Source: CAWGJF01 sp963822905 | GTDB lineage: Bacteria; Bacteroidota; Ignavibacteria; Ignavibacteriales; Ignavibacteriaceae | Assembly: GCA_963822905.1 (NCBI GenBank) | Contig: CAWGJF010000003.1 | Location: forward strand, 248,001 to 312,000 | Reading direction: 5' to 3' | Length of the DNA: 64,000 bases | Shown: one piece after another, positions 28,365-36,847 of the stretch | Position numbering within the stretch: position 1 is the first letter of the stretch | Layout of the letters: each line of letters begins with the position of its first letter | Translations under genes and position numbers: made by a program | The notes under the pieces: model-generated | What the model was told of the DNA's origin: nothing | Seen by the model: the letters and a program-made list of their open reading frames with translations, nothing else | Databases searched by the model: none

Positions 28365-28808
28365 ATTTGAAAGACCGATTTTTTTAGTGAGTCTCTGTAA
28401 TTCATCCTGTTCGTGGTTGCTCAAAGTTTCAAGCAGTTTAGTTAGATTCCGTACGAATTCGGGCATCACACTTTTAATTTTCTTCTTACCTTTTTTAGTG
28501 ATGTGAACAAAATATATCCTCCTGTCTTCTGTTCCTCTTTTCCTCACAACAAAATCTTCCTTTTCAAGATTATCAACTACCATCGTGGTGTTACCGTCGC
28601 TACAGGATATTTTTTTACTTATTTCTTTTTGAGGTAGCGGACCCAGATGATAGATAACATCAAGAACATAAAACTGGCTTTCGCTTAAACCATTTTTAAC
28701 AAGAGATGTGTTTATTTTTGAAGTTAATGAATCCGTGGCTCTGATGAGTTTGATATATGTATTCAGAGATAAAATCTCGACATCGCTGCCTTTATACTTT
28801 GTTCCCAT
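28350..28808 (-). CDS. MarR-family transcriptional regulator
   Basis: A 152-residue winged-helix protein. The recognition region PLPQKEISKKISCSDGNTTMVVDNLEKEDFVVRKRGTEDRRIYFVHITKKG is typical MarR, and dimer helices flank it. Members bind palindromic operators and are often released by phenolics or oxidants. Two cysteines are not evident as a redox pair; C80 (ISCSDGN) is the visible one. It is followed by no obvious target gene; the GlsB-like gene lies upstream in the same direction. Confidence 0.88.
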   Translation of the reverse strand: MGTKYKGSDVEILSLNTYIKLIRATDSLTSKINTSLVKNGLSESQFYVLDVIYHLGPLPQKEISKKISCSDGNTTMVVDNLEKEDFVVRKRGTEDRRIYFVHITKKGKKKIKSVMPEFVRNLTKLLETLSNHEQDELQRLTKKIGLSNLSGN

Positions 28809-28838
28809 AAAACCAGGTTAATTGAAAAACTGAATAAG

Positions 28839-29114
28839 TTACTTTTTTCTAGGTGCAATCAGGCTAAGTGCTGCTACAAAAACTATTGCACCTATTAAAG
28901 CCCACATTACATGATATTCAATTCCCCTGATAATAAAACTTAAATAATCCGGAAAGTGTAATTCTCTAGCCATCCAGGAGCCGAGGAATGCCCCGATAAA
29001 ACCGACAACAATTGATAATATACAGCCACCTTTATCAAAACCCACTAATGATCTGGCTATCGAACCTATTAGTCCTGCAACAAGCAGTTGAATTATTATA
29101 TCTAAAAACGACAT
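28839..29114 (-). CDS. GlsB/YeaQ/YmgE family small membrane protein
   Basis: A 91-residue protein with three hydrophobic segments and the family pattern GLIGSIARSLVGFDKGGCILSIVVGFIGAFLGSWMARELHF. Such 'transglycosylase-associated' proteins are often stress-induced inner-membrane proteins of unknown action. It ends in a basic tail (APRKK). It lies 30 bases before the MarR gene on the same strand. Confidence 0.85.
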   Translation of the reverse strand: MSFLDIIIQLLVAGLIGSIARSLVGFDKGGCILSIVVGFIGAFLGSWMARELHFPDYLSFIIRGIEYHVMWALIGAIVFVAALSLIAPRKK

Positions 29115-29185
29115 AGGAAACTTCAGGTAACTTTATTGTTAAGCTAATCTTTATACGATTAATTATCAATCCGGTTGAATAAATT

Positions 29186-29278
29186 CTATTCCATATAAAT
29201 ATAAAAGTATAAAACTATCGCGAAAATCAGGAATACAGATGCAAAAAAAGCGACTGTTACAGAACCGAAAAATTCCAT
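29186..29278 (-). CDS. 30-residue single-pass membrane peptide
   Basis: The ATG at 29276-29278 opens a frame coding MEFFGSVTVAFFASVFLIFAIVLYFYIYME, then TAG at 29186-29188. The peptide is one hydrophobic helix with acidic ends. A near-perfect ribosome site (AAGGAGAT) sits 3 bases upstream of the ATG, one of the best in the window. The size and form resemble small subunits of membrane complexes (CcoS or KdpF style) or free stress peptides, but it matches none I can name. Confidence 0.55.
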   Translation of the reverse strand: MEFFGSVTVAFFASVFLIFAIVLYFYIYME

Positions 29279-29356
29279 TTTATCTCCTTCCCCGGGTAAC
29301 CTAATTATTTTTATTTTTCTCAGATCAATTAATGGATTTAATATTTAAGGTACAAG

Positions 29357-29899
29357 ATGGTTAATTCAAAAAAATTAGATAAAGGGTTTGTCCAGGTTTA
29401 TACCGGAAATGGCAAGGGAAAATCAACTGCTGCAATCGGGCAGGCAGTTCGGGCTGCTGGGTATGGATTGAAAACCTACATAGTCCAGTTTATGAAAGAA
29501 TTTCCATACAATGAATTAAATAGTCTAAAATATTTGAAGGAGTGGATAACAATTGAACAGTTTGGTGGAGATGATTTTGTTTATAAAAAAGAATTGCCCG
29601 GAGAAAAGGAAATTGCAAAAGCAAAAGAAGGACTCAACACAGCAAAAGAAAAAATGTTAAGTAATAAATATGATCTTATAATTCTGGATGAAATAATAGT
29701 TGCAATATATTTTAAATTATTTACTGCAAAAGAAGTCGTTGAGTTTATAAAACAAAAACCTGAAAACATTGAGTTAATATTAACAGGAAGATATTGCCCG
29801 GAAGAATTAATTGAAGCTGCAGATTTAGTTACTGAAATGAAGGAAGTTAAACATTATTATCAGCAGGGAATTATATCCAGAAGGGGAATTGAGTCTTAA
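29357..29899 (+). CDS. cobO: Corrinoid adenosyltransferase (CobO/BtuR-like)
   Basis: Transfers the adenosyl group of ATP to cob(I)alamin or cob(I)yrinate. The reversed P-loop GNGKGKST is at residues 17-24, followed by AVRAAGYGLKTYIVQFMK. The Walker-B-like LIILDEIIVAIYF and the ending LTGRYCPEELIEAADLVTEMKEVKHYY are family features. At 180 residues it is a standard CobO. No other B12 genes are nearby, so it may serve salvage of imported corrinoids. Confidence 0.92.
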   Translation: MVNSKKLDKGFVQVYTGNGKGKSTAAIGQAVRAAGYGLKTYIVQFMKEFPYNELNSLKYLKEWITIEQFGGDDFVYKKELPGEKEIAKAKEGLNTAKEKMLSNKYDLIILDEIIVAIYFKLFTAKEVVEFIKQKPENIELILTGRYCPEELIEAADLVTEMKEVKHYYQQGIISRRGIES

Positions 29900-29933
29900 T
29901 GATTAAATGAGATTATTTAATATCTAGAATAAA

Positions 29934-29960
29934 AAGCAGGATACTCTTTCTCCTGCATTT
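29934..29960 (-). terminator. Terminator shared by cobO and the lipoprotein gene
   Basis: GCAGGA and TCCTGC arms (29936-29941 and 29951-29956) form a 6-bp stem. On the minus strand the stem is followed by TTTTT; on the plus strand by ATTTATTT. It lies between converging genes and could serve both. Confidence 0.6.
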
Positions 29961-29991
29961 ATTTAAAACTTTTATATTCTATAATTTTTTG

Positions 29992-30629
29992 CTAATCTGT
30001 TTTATTCATTTCCATTGTTGGTAAAGGTGCATAACATTTTCTAATCCATCCGTACCGCGAAAAATGTTGCAATTTTGCATTCATAACTCTTACTATTCCC
30101 TGGGGAACAATTACCTGGATTCCATTTTTACAACTAACTCAACAGTTCCATCATCGCGCGTATAAACAAAATCTATTGTTCCTGTTTGCATACCACTCAA
30201 ATCTAAACCTTTATAACCAAGAAATAGGTGTAAACTAGAATCAAATGTCATTGAAGGAGTGAAATGTATTGCAGCTAATGTACTATCATAAGTAGCCGTA
30301 ATTGTTTCAGTTCCCTGGAAGGCATTTTTAGGAATATATAAGTCAAAATAAAATGTTACAGAATCACCCTCTGTGCTTATGTAATAATTTTCATAGTTAA
30401 TTTGTCCGCCAATGCTTCCATCGATTTCTACACTGATTGAATAGACACTGTCTTTGAAAGCTGGTGATCGTTGAGGCAGTTGAATGGGTAAATCAATAAA
30501 TGAATCTATTTTTTGCAGGTCTGTTATTCCGGATTCATTATTTGGAAGTAATGGATCGACGCTGCTATCGCAGCTAATAAATAATATGTTTGTGAGGATT
30601 AAGATGACCCCTGTTAGTAGAATACGCAT
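29992..30629 (-). pseudogene. Lipoprotein with ZU5-like domain, frameshifted near the 3' end
   Basis: A lipobox (TNILFISC, first 20 residues) and a beta-sandwich lead to FVYTRDDGTVELVVK, after which the frame stops at 30111. Adding one base in the five-A run at 30125-30129 continues as NGIQVIVPQGIVRVMNAKLQ, then HFSRYGWIRK, and ends at a TAG at 29992-29994. The restored end matches the paralog at 31044, which ends PHFSRYGWIRRHN. HFSRY near the C-terminus is typical of ZU5-like or Ig-like surface proteins. Either a decayed copy or a homopolymer error. Confidence 0.75.
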
Positions 30630-30960
30630 GTTCTCCTCAACTGTATGAGTGTTAAAAATTATAATAGTTAAGCATTTAACACCACTCTCCCTGAGAACAC
30701 ACTTTTCTCAAGATTAGTGATGTCTTTATGCCAACTTTAATACCAGTATTTCAAATAGAACAAAACTTGAGTTATTATCGAAAAAGAGTCTAAAATCTTA
30801 ATAATAATATTATTAGAATTTTTAACAGGTCACCCAAACTGAGAATATGTTTTAGAATGAAAAAAGCTCCGAATCTTAATAATTGCTTCGAATAAATTGT
30901 TTATTTGAATAATTCTTGTCTGGGAATGAATTTCGCGGAGAGAAAATTGTTTAAGATAAA
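30630..30960. other. Intergenic region between the two lipoprotein paralogs
   Basis: About 410 bp lie between the paralogs, with the terminator below at its far end. The remainder is AT-rich, with the upstream region of the 29992-30629 gene. I see no convincing ORF or RNA family here. Confidence 0.5.
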
Positions 30961-30964
30961 TATT

Positions 30965-31018
30965 AAAAAGAGGAATTGAAACTAACTTACTTTTTCGTCA
31001 GAACCAATTCCTCTTTAA
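30965..31018 (-). terminator. Long-stem terminator after the 31044 lipoprotein gene
   Basis: A perfect 12-bp stem (AAAGAGGAATTG at 30967-30978 and its complement at 31005-31016) with a 26-base loop. On the minus strand the stem ends in TTTTTAATA. It begins 28 bases after the gene's stop. Confidence 0.7.
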
Positions 31019-31043
31019 TACAAATCTTTTTTTTGAGCTCAAA

Positions 31044-31649
31044 TTAATTATGTCTGCGAATCCAGCCGTATCGTGAAAAATGAGGTATCTGTGCATTTAG
31101 TACAGTAAGAGTACCGGTTAACTTTTCAACAATTATTGCACTGTTATTTATATCTTCAATTCCGCCATCATCCTTTAGATAAACAAAATCAATATCCTCA
31201 GTATTATATTTTTTAAGATCCAACCCGACAAAAGTCTGAACCATTATTAGTGGAAGCTGGAATGTCATTCCGGGCTCACAATGAACAGCAGCGAAACAAC
31301 TGTCAATAGTCAGTGTTATGTTCTGTTGTCCTATAAATGCAAGAGGTGGGACAACAAGATTTACTAACATAGTAACCAATCTTCCATCCTTGCTTATATA
31401 AGTTTTATTAAGAATAATATTTCCACCCAGCAACCCATTTATAAGTTTAGATACATTAAAAACACTATCCTGGTATATAGGAGAGCGAGCCGGAAGTTGA
31501 AGAATATCATAATTGTTCGTACCTAATCCTGAAGAACCAATTGAAGATTTTTCAAGAGTTGAAGAAGGTCCTGTTAAGGGATCAGTTGACTGTTCACATC
31601 CCCAAAAAAATGTGAGAGTCAGCAGGATTGCTGAAAGGAAATATTTCAT
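31044..31649 (-). CDS. Lipoprotein with ZU5-like domain (intact paralog)
   Basis: A 201-residue lipoprotein: the signal ends TFFWGC, so Cys18 would be lipidated. The body has alternating beta strands (KLINGLLGGNIILNKTYIS, LVVPPLAFIGQQNITLTID, FVYLKDDGGIEDI) and ends PHFSRYGWIRRHN. The pattern resembles ZU5-like domains of secreted bacterial proteins. The gene at 29992-30629 is a clear paralog in the same orientation, so this is a tandem duplication. The function is unknown; an outer-membrane or periplasmic location is likely. Confidence 0.75.
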   Translation of the reverse strand: MKYFLSAILLTLTFFWGCEQSTDPLTGPSSTLEKSSIGSSGLGTNNYDILQLPARSPIYQDSVFNVSKLINGLLGGNIILNKTYISKDGRLVTMLVNLVVPPLAFIGQQNITLTIDSCFAAVHCEPGMTFQLPLIMVQTFVGLDLKKYNTEDIDFVYLKDDGGIEDINNSAIIVEKLTGTLTVLNAQIPHFSRYGWIRRHN

Positions 31650-31953
31650 TTCTACCTCTATATTGATGTTACTTTGCTTTTTTATTTGAAATAGTTTAAG
31701 CTAAAGTATCCACTCAATTTCAAGGTTACAGGAACTAGAGTCCCTGTTTATTCAATATTTTGTGAAGTGTGTAATCTGAGGCAAGAGAGGTGCCAATGTG
31801 CTGGATAAGGAATAGTTGCGAAAACTAAACTATTTTGTAATAGCAGTAGTTACCTGTTGTTTCAGGCTGGGAATCAAAATCATAATTAGACACTGGTTTC
31901 TAAAAATCTTTAATTTTTCGGTTAAATAAGCATATTTCGATAATGAAATTCAG
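31650..31953. other. Non-coding region upstream of the lipoprotein gene
   Basis: This 304-bp stretch lies between the barrel gene and the lipoprotein gene on the minus strand. It should hold the lipoprotein gene's promoter. I see no ORF, RNA or clear hairpin in it. Confidence 0.5.
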
Positions 31954-32682
31954 CTAAATGCCGAACATTACAGTGGCTTTTATTTCTATTGATGATAATG
32001 TTCTTGAATCTGAAATTATTCTATCACTAGTCAATCCAAACAACGGATCTTTATCGTCATTTAAGTTTGTATAATTATCCAATCTTTCGTGGGAAGTTAC
32101 ATTTCCTAAATTGAATTCCCTACCAAAGGCATTGTTATTATTGTATTGAAGATTTAAGTCGAGACTTAGATTTGTAGAAATATCAAACATAATTCCACCG
32201 CTAACTCCAAAACCATATCTTGTTGCACTTTTAATATCGCTAGTTCCACTTGGTACTCCAGAAACACCCTGGAATTTTACTTTACCACTGATTGTATTAA
32301 TTGAAAGAAAAACATTTACATATGGAGTAATTGGTATTAGTGGTAAGCCAAGACTAAATTCTGGTCCGGCTTTCAATGAAACTATTTTTTGCGAGACTTC
32401 AACATCACCTTGCCCGGGTTCAGATTCACCGGTATTGCTGAAAGTTGAATAATCAGCTTCGCCGAAAACATTAAAACTTAATACGCCAATTCTAGCTTTT
32501 GCATGCAGGTTGATCCCATTGCTCAAGCCATATTTTTTTCCGCTGTAAAAGTCTGTTGTTTTTCCTGCCATATCACCTGTAGGGATCGTATAGCCCAAGC
32601 CCACACCAGCTTGAAACGTGACTTGTGAATATGCGCTTATCGTCAGAATAAAAATTAAGATGAGAAGTAATTTGATTTTCAT
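31954..32682 (-). CDS. Outer-membrane beta-barrel protein
   Basis: Signal peptide (IKLLLILIFILTISAYSQ), then amphipathic beta strands with the OmpA/PorV-like start VTFQAGVGLGYTIPTGDMAG, and a C-terminal strand ending in a hydrophobic residue pattern (SIEIKATVMFGI). At 242 residues it would form an 8-10 strand barrel. It is divergent from mntR with 127 bp between starts. No ligand or assembly role can be inferred. Confidence 0.75.
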   Translation of the reverse strand: MKIKLLLILIFILTISAYSQVTFQAGVGLGYTIPTGDMAGKTTDFYSGKKYGLSNGINLHAKARIGVLSFNVFGEADYSTFSNTGESEPGQGDVEVSQKIVSLKAGPEFSLGLPLIPITPYVNVFLSINTISGKVKFQGVSGVPSGTSDIKSATRYGFGVSGGIMFDISTNLSLDLNLQYNNNNAFGREFNLGNVTSHERLDNYTNLNDDKDPLFGLTSDRIISDSRTLSSIEIKATVMFGI

Positions 32683-32770
32683 TTCGTTTCCTTTTTTGTT
32701 TATTGTAAAAATAGGGATTTCACACTCTATTCGCAGGCAAATAATTTTTTAAACGTTCTTGATAAATAAT

Positions 32771-32784
32771 TTAAGCATACTTAA
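32771..32784. promoter_or_regulatory. Candidate MntR/DtxR operator
   Basis: The palindrome TTAAGCATACTTAA (5-bp arms, 4-bp centre) lies 25 bp before the mntR ATG in the divergent intergenic region. DtxR-family operators are palindromes of TTAGG...CCTAA type, so spacing and symmetry fit autoregulation. This is an inference from one site. Confidence 0.45.
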
Positions 32785-32809
32785 GTTTGTCTCAAATTTT
32801 TATTATGAT

Positions 32810-33472
32810 ATGAGAAACATTTCCAAAGAAGATTATTTAAGTGCCATATATAAATACCGTGAGATTGATGGGAGTATAAAAGCAAACATTATTGCTGAAA
32901 AACTTTCTGTCTCGAATGCTGCGGTAACTGATATGTTAAAAAAACTTTCCAGGGATGGATATATTGATTACAAACGTTATAAGGAAATAAAGTTAAGTAG
33001 TGACGGTGAAGATTATGCAAAAAATATGGTCAGAAGACATAGAATCTGGGAAATGTTTTTAAACCAGGTTGTCGGAATTCCCTGGGATGAAGTTCACGAG
33101 GAAGCAAATAACCTTGAGCACGGGGCATCAGATTCACTGATAAACAGGATGGAGGAGATGCTTGACTTTCCGACATTCGATCCACACGGTGATCCGATTC
33201 CTTCTAAAGATGGAAAAATGCCCAAACAGAAAAAAAATATTTCACTCAGTTTTTTAAAAACCGATGACAAAGGAAAAGTCGTCCGCGTTAATGATTTTGA
33301 CAATAGTTTTCTCAGTTATATTACAAAAATCGGGATAAAGCTTGGGAAGGAAATTTTAGTAAAACAGGTTTTGGATTTTGACAGATCGATGCTGGTGGTG
33401 ATAAATGGAAAGGAAACAAATATTAGCAGCACAATTGCAGCAAATATTTTTGTTGAATTAACAAAGAAATAA
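32810..33472 (+). CDS. mntR: DtxR/MntR-family metal-dependent regulator
   Basis: Winged-helix N-terminus (EDYLSAIYKYREIDGSIKANIIAEKLSVSNAAVTDMLKKLSRDGYIDYKRYKEIKLS), then the metal-binding and dimerisation domain with MVRRHRIWEMFLNQVVGIPWDEVHEEANNLEHGAS. The region after PHGDPIPS is a C-terminal SH3-like FeoA domain, so it is the long DtxR/IdeR type (220 residues). I use the ATG at 32810; the open frame starts 17 codons earlier. It lies 7 bases before the Nramp transporter, which it very likely regulates in response to manganese or iron. Confidence 0.9.
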   Translation: MRNISKEDYLSAIYKYREIDGSIKANIIAEKLSVSNAAVTDMLKKLSRDGYIDYKRYKEIKLSSDGEDYAKNMVRRHRIWEMFLNQVVGIPWDEVHEEANNLEHGASDSLINRMEEMLDFPTFDPHGDPIPSKDGKMPKQKKNISLSFLKTDDKGKVVRVNDFDNSFLSYITKIGIKLGKEILVKQVLDFDRSMLVVINGKETNISSTIAANIFVELTKK

Positions 33473-33479
33473 ATTTTTT

Positions 33480-35412
33480 ATGAGTGATGGAGAACTAGCT
33501 GCGAGCAAATCATTATCTGAAGTTCACTCTTCAGTAGATGTTAATCGCTCATCAAGTTTCTGGAAAAGGCTATTTCTATTTTACCGGACCGGCGTTCATG
33601 GTTTCTGTTGGTTACATGGATCCGGGAAACTGGGCAACAGATTTAGCCGGCGGCGCACAGTTCGGGTACAAGTTGATCTGGGTAATTCTTCTTGCAAATC
33701 TAATGGCAATTCTGTTCCAGACACTTTCAGCAAGATTGGGAATAGTTGCTGGTCGGGATCTCGCACAAGCTTGCAGAGATCATTACTCCAAAACAATTAA
33801 CTATATTTTATGGATTATTTGTGAAATTGCAATTGCCGCCTGCGACCTTGCCGAGGTTATTGGTTCTGCTGTCGGACTATATTTACTGTTTGGTATTCCG
33901 CTAATATGGGGAGTTGTTATTACTGCTTTCGATGTTTTAATATTAATGCTTTTATTGTCTTTTGGAATAAGAAAGATGGAAGCTTTTATTCTTGCGCTTG
34001 TTGCAACGATAGGAGTTTGTTTTGCTTTCGAAATGTTTTTATCAAAACCAGATTTTGCTGCAATAGGAACAGGGTTTCTTCCAACAATGCTGAATGGAAA
34101 TGCCCTTTACATTGCACTTGGAATAATCGGTGCTACTGTAATGCCGCATAATCTTTACCTGCATTCTGCACTTGTTCAATCAAGAAATGTAAAAAGAACA
34201 CAAAAGGGATTAAAAGATGCAAATAAATTTAACCTCATTGATTCTGTTGTAGCATTAAATGCTGCGTTCTTTGTGAACGCCGCTATACTCATATTAGCTG
34301 CGGCAGTTTTTTTTACAACCGGGCATTCAGATGTAGCTTCTATTATAGATGCACACGCATTACTGGCTCCTTTATTAGGAAATAAATTTGCTCCAATCGT
34401 TTTTGGTGTTGCCCTTCTTGCTGCCGGTCAATCCTCAACCATAACAGGAACTTTTGCCGGGCAGATAGTGATGGAAGGATTTGTTGGGTTAAAGATGCGT
34501 CCCTGGTTACGAAGACTCATTACCAGGATGCTTGCAATTATACCAACAGTTATTGTTATAAAAATTTCAGGAGACAATTCTGTTGATTCACTACTAATAT
34601 TATCCCAGGTAGTTTTATCTCTCCAGCTTCCATTTGCTTTAGTTCCACTTCTTCATTTTACTGCAAGTAAAACCAAAATGAAAGAATTTGCATCCACTCA
34701 ACTAATCAGAATTCTTGCATGGATTGCAGCCGGGTTCATTATTGTTTTAAATCTTAAGTTAGTTTATGACTTTGTCCTGGAAAATCTTTTGGAAACAGGA
34801 ATTACCGGGATAATATTTAAGTTTGTTCTGATTCCTGTTATTCTTTTTCTCATTCTTCTATTATTATGGATTGTTATTGAACCATATTTTAAAAAGGAAC
34901 GACTGGATAAACTCGAGGAGATATTCATTAAAAAGCCATTGGCTTATGCTAAAAAAATACCGGCAACTAAGAGTATGAATGAAACAGACAGGCTAACGAA
35001 AATAGGAATTGCCCTGGAAGGTAAACAAGAAAGAGATGAACACATTGTTAAAGGAGCATTGTTATTCTTAAAATCTGTTCACGCTGAAATTTTTCTTATA
35101 CATTGCGTTGAATCAGTGACCGGAAGATTTATTGGTGGTTTAGTTGCAGACCAAAGCGCGGGTGAAATGAAAGTGTACCTGGACACTATCGCCAGGAAAA
35201 TGGAAAAAGAAAAATTCGTTACTCACACAGTTATCGGTGGTGGTGAACCGGAAGATGAAATTGCAAGAATTTGTAAACAGGAAGAAATTGAATTACTGAT
35301 TGTCGGCAGTCATGGTCATAAAATTCTTAAAGATATTATTTATGGTTCAACAGTTAACGAAGTTCGGCACCGTGTCCGGATACCGGTTCTTGCAATACCG
35401 GTCGAGATTTAG
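33480..35412 (+). CDS. mntH: Nramp divalent-metal transporter fused to a C-terminal UspA domain (5' frameshift)
   Basis: Mn2+/Fe2+ importer of the Nramp family. Motifs GYMDPGNWATDL (metal ligands D and N) and MPHNLYLHSALVQSR are present, with about 11 membrane helices up to roughly residue 455 of the open frame. The last about 140 residues form a UspA domain ending GSHGHKILKDIIYGSTVNEV. The open frame starts at 33538. The better N-terminus (MSDGELAASKSLSE ... FWKRLFLF) begins at 33480 in another frame and joins to FTGPAFMVSVGYMDPGN if one T of the four at 33579-33582 is removed. So it is either a 5' frameshift or a sequence error. It is downstream of mntR. Confidence 0.88.
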
Positions 35413-35594
35413 AAAAAAAAATTACCTCAGCACAAAATTTATCAAGAGAAAGTCGATATTAATTTTTTCTTTTCAGTAACGGCAGTAGTCGTCTGCTTTT
35501 TTGTTGTACAGGTTTGGAGATTGGTTGTGGGCGGGTAAAATGTTTTAACTTTTTATAAAGATTGCCATTTATTTAGCCCCAGTTAAATGAGATC
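35413..35594. other. Intergenic region after mntH
   Basis: A short GC hairpin (GGCAGTAGTCGTCTGC, 35481-35496) followed by a T-run may end the mntH transcript, but its stem is weak. Nothing else is seen before the broken TPR gene. Confidence 0.3.
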
Positions 35595-36364
35595 TTATTT
35601 ACATTCTATAATCCCTAGTGCTAAAGTTTTATCTCTAAACTTATTTCTAATTTTAAGATAATACCCACCTGATTTATTAGAAATTCCATCAGCATTTATT
35701 CCATTATTAATTAAATATTTGTCAATTTCATCAATATCTTTTTCTGTTGTGATGCAGTATTGTTTCTTTTCGCCATCCATAAATTCTAGGAACCCACCAT
35801 TTTGATAAAAAACAATTTCATTTCGGTATTTCACAAAGTCTCTCAACTCCAATTCGTTTATTTTGTTCTCAAATTGCTAAATAAATTTTGAATTTCGGAA
35901 TAGCCAACTGCTTTACCTTCAACAATAGTTAAGAGAGTTGCATATGTTAACCTTGTTCCAAAGTTAAGCGTGTCTTTATCATAATTTTTGCAATTGTTAA
36001 GTAAATATTCATAAGATTCTTTTGCACTATCCAAAAATCCAACTTCTTCGAAAGCGAATCCTAAAATCATTGAAACCTTTCTCTTTTAAAATATATGAAA
36101 GTTTTTTAGCTGTCGTTAATGTTCCTGATTTCTCTTGAAGTTCCAAAGTATAACACATTTATTATTGTAGGCAGTAACATATGAACTATCTATCGCAATC
36201 GCTTTGTTAAGAAGAATTAAAGCACTATCTGCCTTGTCTACATTTATTAACTCTGATGCTCTATTATTTAATTTAATCGCTTCAATATTGTATTTATCTT
36301 GAGCATAAAAATATGATAATGACGACATGATAAATAGAAAAAATATTTTGCAAGTGACTTTCAT
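35595..36364 (-). pseudogene. Exported TPR protein broken into four frames
   Basis: The first part (36116-36364) has a signal peptide (IFFLFIMSSLSYFYAQ) and a TPR ending NNKCVILW. The next frame gives ELQEKSGTLTTAKKLSYILKEK. The third (35858-36070) begins ILGFAFEEVGFLDSAKESYEYLL and ends NLFSN. The fourth (35595-35852) carries KINELELRDFVKYRNEIVFY. Joining them needs one-base shifts near 36128, 36085 and 35873, and yields one coherent protein of about 255 residues. No single piece would be functional. The last part alone starts at a TTG with no ribosome site. Confidence 0.7.
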
Positions 36365-36446
36365 TTTATTCTATATATAAAGATTATTTTCGGAATGTTA
36401 CATTTAATCGGCTAGGAATATCATTCCCCAGTATATTTACCACAAA

Positions 36447-36477
36447 CTTCTTCAATATTATTGAGTAATTCAAAAAA
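36447..36477. repeat. Left flank of the hairpin module, interrupted copy
   Basis: AAACTTCTTCAATATTATTG and the following bases match the AT-rich flank found at 37543 and 38628, where it directly joins the GGGAACA hairpin. Here it is separated from its hairpin (36790) by the 42-bp tandem repeat. Confidence 0.55.
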
Positions 36478-36505
36478 AACCCTCAAAACAGCAAAAATCT
36501 TTCAG

Positions 36506-36742
36506 AGTCCTATTGTAAAAGTTTGCAGGGGTACTTTTGGAACAAAAAGTCGTATTGTAAATATCTGCAAAGGCACTTTTGGAGTAAAAAGTCGTATTGT
36601 AAAAGTTTACAAGGGTACTTTTGGCGTGAAAGGTCGTATTGTAAATATTTGCAAAGGCACTTTTGGAGTAAAAAGTCGTATTGTAAAAGTTTGCAAGGGT
36701 ACTTTTGACATGAAAACCCCTATTGTAAAAACTTACAATCAA
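36506..36742. repeat. 42-bp tandem repeat (five full units and a partial sixth)
   Basis: Units start at 36506, 36548, 36590, 36632 and 36674, with a partial one at 36716. Odd units share GTAAAAGTTTgCAAGGGTAC and even units share GTAAATATcTGCAAAGGCAC, so the array is also an 84-bp dimer series. Each odd unit holds a TTGTAAA/TTTACAA-like dyad. Both strands stay open because the period is a multiple of three (42 bp), giving two long spurious-looking ORFs of opposite strand with a 14-residue period. Confidence 0.85.
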
Positions 36743-36789
36743 AAAGCTTGAATTTTTAAGAATCCCAATGATTTTTCGTGTATAAACAA

Positions 36790-36815
36790 AAAGGGAACAC
36801 AAATATGTTCCCTTT
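36790..36815 (-). terminator. Hairpin-module copy 1
   Basis: A perfect 10-bp stem, AAAGGGAACA and TGTTCCCTTT, with a 6-base loop. On the minus strand it follows the stop of the 36848 gene by about 30 bases and continues in TTTTTG, so it acts as its terminator. GGTTAATTTC follows on the plus strand, as in copy 3. Confidence 0.75.
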
Positions 36816-36847
36816 GGTTAATTTCAGTGGTTAAGTTTGCCAGCATT

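Noticed and set aside
33480..33800. Separate 106-residue gene before mntH
   Set aside because: Its first part is the missing N-terminus of mntH in another frame, and the remainder is a shadow of the transporter.
36506..36742. CRISPR array
   Set aside because: Units are contiguous and similar throughout, with no unique spacers and no cas genes nearby.
36461..36802. Two overlapping repeat ORFs as real proteins
   Set aside because: Both strands are open only because the repeat period is a multiple of three. The plus frame begins at a TTG inside the module flank and the minus frame crosses the terminator hairpin.
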